Source of the DNA: Cyclina sinensis
Lineage: Eukaryota > Mollusca > Bivalvia > Venerida > Veneridae
Direction: 5' to 3'
DNA length: 64,000 nt
NCBI GenBank assembly: GCA_012932295.1
Contig: JAAONU010000017.1
Location: 62,001-126,000 of the forward strand
Part shown: positions 61,500 to 64,000 of the stretch, in pieces
Position numbering within the stretch: the stretch's first letter is position 1
How the letters are laid out: each line of letters begins with the position of its first letter
Notes under the pieces: generated by a model
The model's input: only the letters and a program-made list of their open reading frames with translations
Databases searched by the model: none
What the model was told of the DNA's origin: nothing
Made by a program: the position numbers and the translations under genes

Positions 61500-63160
61500 G
61501 AATAGCTAAGCCTTATCTATTTCCACGTTCCGTAAAATTTACTTGTAACTGTCCACAGGAAACAAGCACTTTCAAAAATTTATTTTTAAAATCGATCAGA
61601 ATTTCAAACATTTGATAAAAGCAAAGCTGTATGTTTATCACTTGGCCTCAAAATAACCTTTACTTTAGCAGGAATTGAAATTAAATCGAGTTTGCAGTTT
61701 GCCCTAGTTTCTTATCCAATCAGAGAGGCCATATTCAGTTTAAATTTGAAAAATATATCGCATAAAATAATCTGTATGAAAAAATAAGTGACTTATTTTC
61801 TTTGATATAAACAGCGCGTGACATGTGGTATGTGGGCGGAGTTATGCAAAATAGCTAGAATAACATACGGGCATTATAAACTGAACTGTACATGTAGAAA
61901 AAAGCCTCGTGACAACTTGAATGACAGGCAATCGACATATTTCTGGAAGCTAGAGGTGTCAATCAAAATGAAAGGGCGGTCTTAACAAGACTTTAGAGGA
62001 CGTGCGTACATGACAAACTGTAAACAAGTTATTGGTCTTCGCTCGCAATAAATTTCATAAAATTTTATATATACCAAATAACTTATACGTATTGTGCGTA
62101 ATTTTTGTATTGAAGGCATGCACGCAATTAGAAAACATCTTTAGAAAAATATTTATGGATAAGCGAAACAAACCATATATGGAATGTCTTTATAACTCAA
62201 TATGGATGATATTATATAGGATATTGTAGTTTAAACTTAAAAAGTAAAGATGATATAATTTGGATAGGTGAAATAAACGGCTCTAGGTTCAAAATATTAT
62301 TATGTCAGGCCTGATTACACTAAATAAATACTAGACGCTACGAAAATCAAATTATATTTAAATGTTCATTAAAGAAAAAAAACACAATATACAGGAAAGG
62401 GAATAGCAAATTTTAATTTTACTTGACATTACAAAATTGTTGACAACATACATTAGGAATCGTGTCCTTGACTGGTGGCAATTTAAGTTTATTAAATCCT
62501 ATCTTTACAATAAAAATCACAAAATCAAAAGTGTGACATGTTAAGAATGTGTGATGTATGTATTAATGTAGAATAAATAAATGGAGTAAATACAAAAGTT
62601 TCAAATTTATATTTTCAGAAAAAATCAACAGAAAATTTGTATTACGTCTATACGATAAAGCGCTTTGTGTGCGATTTAACGCGTACAGTCTCCCGGAGTG
62701 TACTAATATGTTTAAATTAAAAGAAACGTTTTCATTGGTTACAGCGTTTGCACATCCACATGTAAACAATCGGTACCTAATTGGGGTTAATAGGTAATTT
62801 AAGTTAATATTTGTCATTTTATAAATATTTTGAGGACTAATTATGGTTTATATCAACAAATGAACATGCCAGTGTGAAAATTTTCATGTTGCAATGAAAA
62901 AAATGAAATTTAAATCAGTTCGATTTCCGACACAGTTTTGAATCTAACTGGTTGAGACGTAAAGGCCGACATCTATGTAATATCAGTTTGTAAATCGGTC
63001 GGTCTTGCAGTCGAAATATTGAGACTAACGCGAGTCGGTGTTAAAAGCTCCTAGAGCCTATGTATTTTTGGTTTATTAATGTCTTATTGACTTTAAAAAT
63101 AAAATATTCTTGACTAACTTGAATTATAACATGTATCTACATTATCGGAATGAACAATCT
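61500..63160. other. Mostly gene-free stretch
   Basis: Apart from CCAAT and GC-box-like words between 61710 and 61990, I see nothing that can be supported. Confidence 0.35.
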
Positions 63161-63167
63161 ATAAATA

Positions 63168-64000
63168 CAGGCCTTTCCCCAGAATTTTTTTAAGGCGCTG
63201 GGGTAACTGTCCGTGTGGGGGTGGGTGCGGGAGGAGGGGTGCCCCTTCGGCATGTCGAAAAAAAAATTTATGTTAAAAGTAAATGGTGCTTTTTGGGGTA
63301 TATTTCAAAATAACAATTGCAGTAACAATTTTAAATACTTTATTCTTTACAAACAATGATTTTCTAAATAATCTATGTATAAAACAACAACAACAACAAT
63401 TTATTTCGACATAAGCTCACAACAAGCTTCTTGCCTACTTGGCAAAATATATAGCAGTACTTAGTGAATCACGTGAATAAGTAGTGAAACATATGCTTAA
63501 CAAATTTAACAAGGAGGAAGTTAAATATTCAAACAGAACTATGGATACATGTAAAACATAATAACATGAACATACTAATCTGTATCATCTAATTGTTTTC
63601 TTAAGTTAAAAGCATGTTTGTCATAATTTATGTATTGAGTCTCTAATATTATATCCATGGGTGTTTTGGTCACACCCTTCCTTTAAATTACACTTCTTCT
63701 GTCCTGTCCCTTGTACCACACTTCCACAGCTTCATTGAAATTGAACTCATCCAATTTTGGACCCTGTACAGTGACAGCCAAGAGGGAATTCAAGGGATGA
63801 CCAGTGAACAGTTTTTATCCTTTTCAGGGTACTAAAACCTCTTTCACAATCTGAAAGGACAATAAACAGTATTTGGTGAACAGAAATGTTCATCATTGGT
63901 ATTTGGAATTGGAACAGAACAGAAGTGAATTCATCCAGCAACATTCGTATCACTAACCCTTTTCATCTTTACTTATAACCGTACAAATGTAGTTCACAAC
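63168..64000 (-). mobile_element. Decayed hAT transposon, 3' end, running off the window
   Basis: The tip CAGGCCTTTCCCCAGAATTT at 63168 has the CAGG(G) form of hAT termini. Inward from it, on the minus strand, lies the C-terminus of a hAT transposase. The 5' part lies beyond the window. Confidence 0.72.
63683..63953 (-). pseudogene. hAT transposase C-terminus (dimerisation region), frameshifted
   Basis: One frame reads SDCERGFSTLKRIKT, the hallmark of the hAT C-terminal dimerisation domain as found in ZNF862-like transposases. At about 63805 the frame shifts, and the protein continues as LNSLLAVTVQGPKLDEFNFN then EAVEVWYKGQDRRSVI and a TAA at 63683. At least one indel breaks it, so it is inactive. 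Confidence 0.78.

Overview
The window is AT-rich eukaryotic nuclear DNA, most likely from a bivalve mollusc, probably a clam-like heteroconch. This rests on three observations. The genes have spliced exons with GT/AG boundaries. The dispersed repeats look like those common in bivalve genomes: the leader reading aagagggccatgatggccct, internal units reading gaccccaggggcggggcca, and GACG-rich tails. One intron holds the 3' end of a molluscan-type LINE. Species cannot be fixed from the sequence alone. There is no sign of bacterial gene organisation.

The best-supported gene is a complete UBE2Q-type ubiquitin-conjugating enzyme on the minus strand (42554 down to 28456). I rebuilt 12 coding exons by hand. 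All joins keep frame and give 361 residues from an N-terminal RWD-like region, through an acidic linker, to the UBC fold with catalytic Cys290 and the family's C-terminal tail. Its introns carry at least three terminal-inverted-repeat (TIR) elements, fragments of bivalve repeats, and a 53-bp minisatellite that starts 8 nt past a splice donor. A second minus-strand gene (59468 down to about 51750) belongs to what I recall as a large, unnamed, probably transposon-derived family of mollusc proteins. Four exons join in frame into a fifth. That fifth exon stops early, and the rest of the gene is shredded by frameshifts, so it is a truncated gene or a young pseudogene. An opposite-strand LINE 3' end and a fold-back element sit in its first intron. 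A decayed hAT transposase C-terminus with its terminal repeat lies at the right edge.

Layout: 1-9.5 kb is gene-poor and holds a 1.3-kb TIR element built from 29-bp-spaced palindromes (6491-7782). 9.5-19.4 kb is mostly satellite, with three successive tandem arrays of 18, 41 and 47 bp. 19.4-28.4 kb is bivalve mobile repeats with internal 165- and 167-bp tandem units. 28.4-42.6 kb is UBE2Q. 43-50.4 kb holds two tRNA-derived SINEs, a 52-bp array and more bivalve repeats. 51.7-59.5 kb is the transposon-derived gene. 59.5-64 kb has an orphan open frame and the hAT remnant.

No operon or defence-type system is present. The most unusual items are the palindrome-array element, the splice-site-adjacent minisatellite, the truncated transposon-derived gene with intact 5' splicing, and the nucleosome-length internal repeats in two different mobile families.
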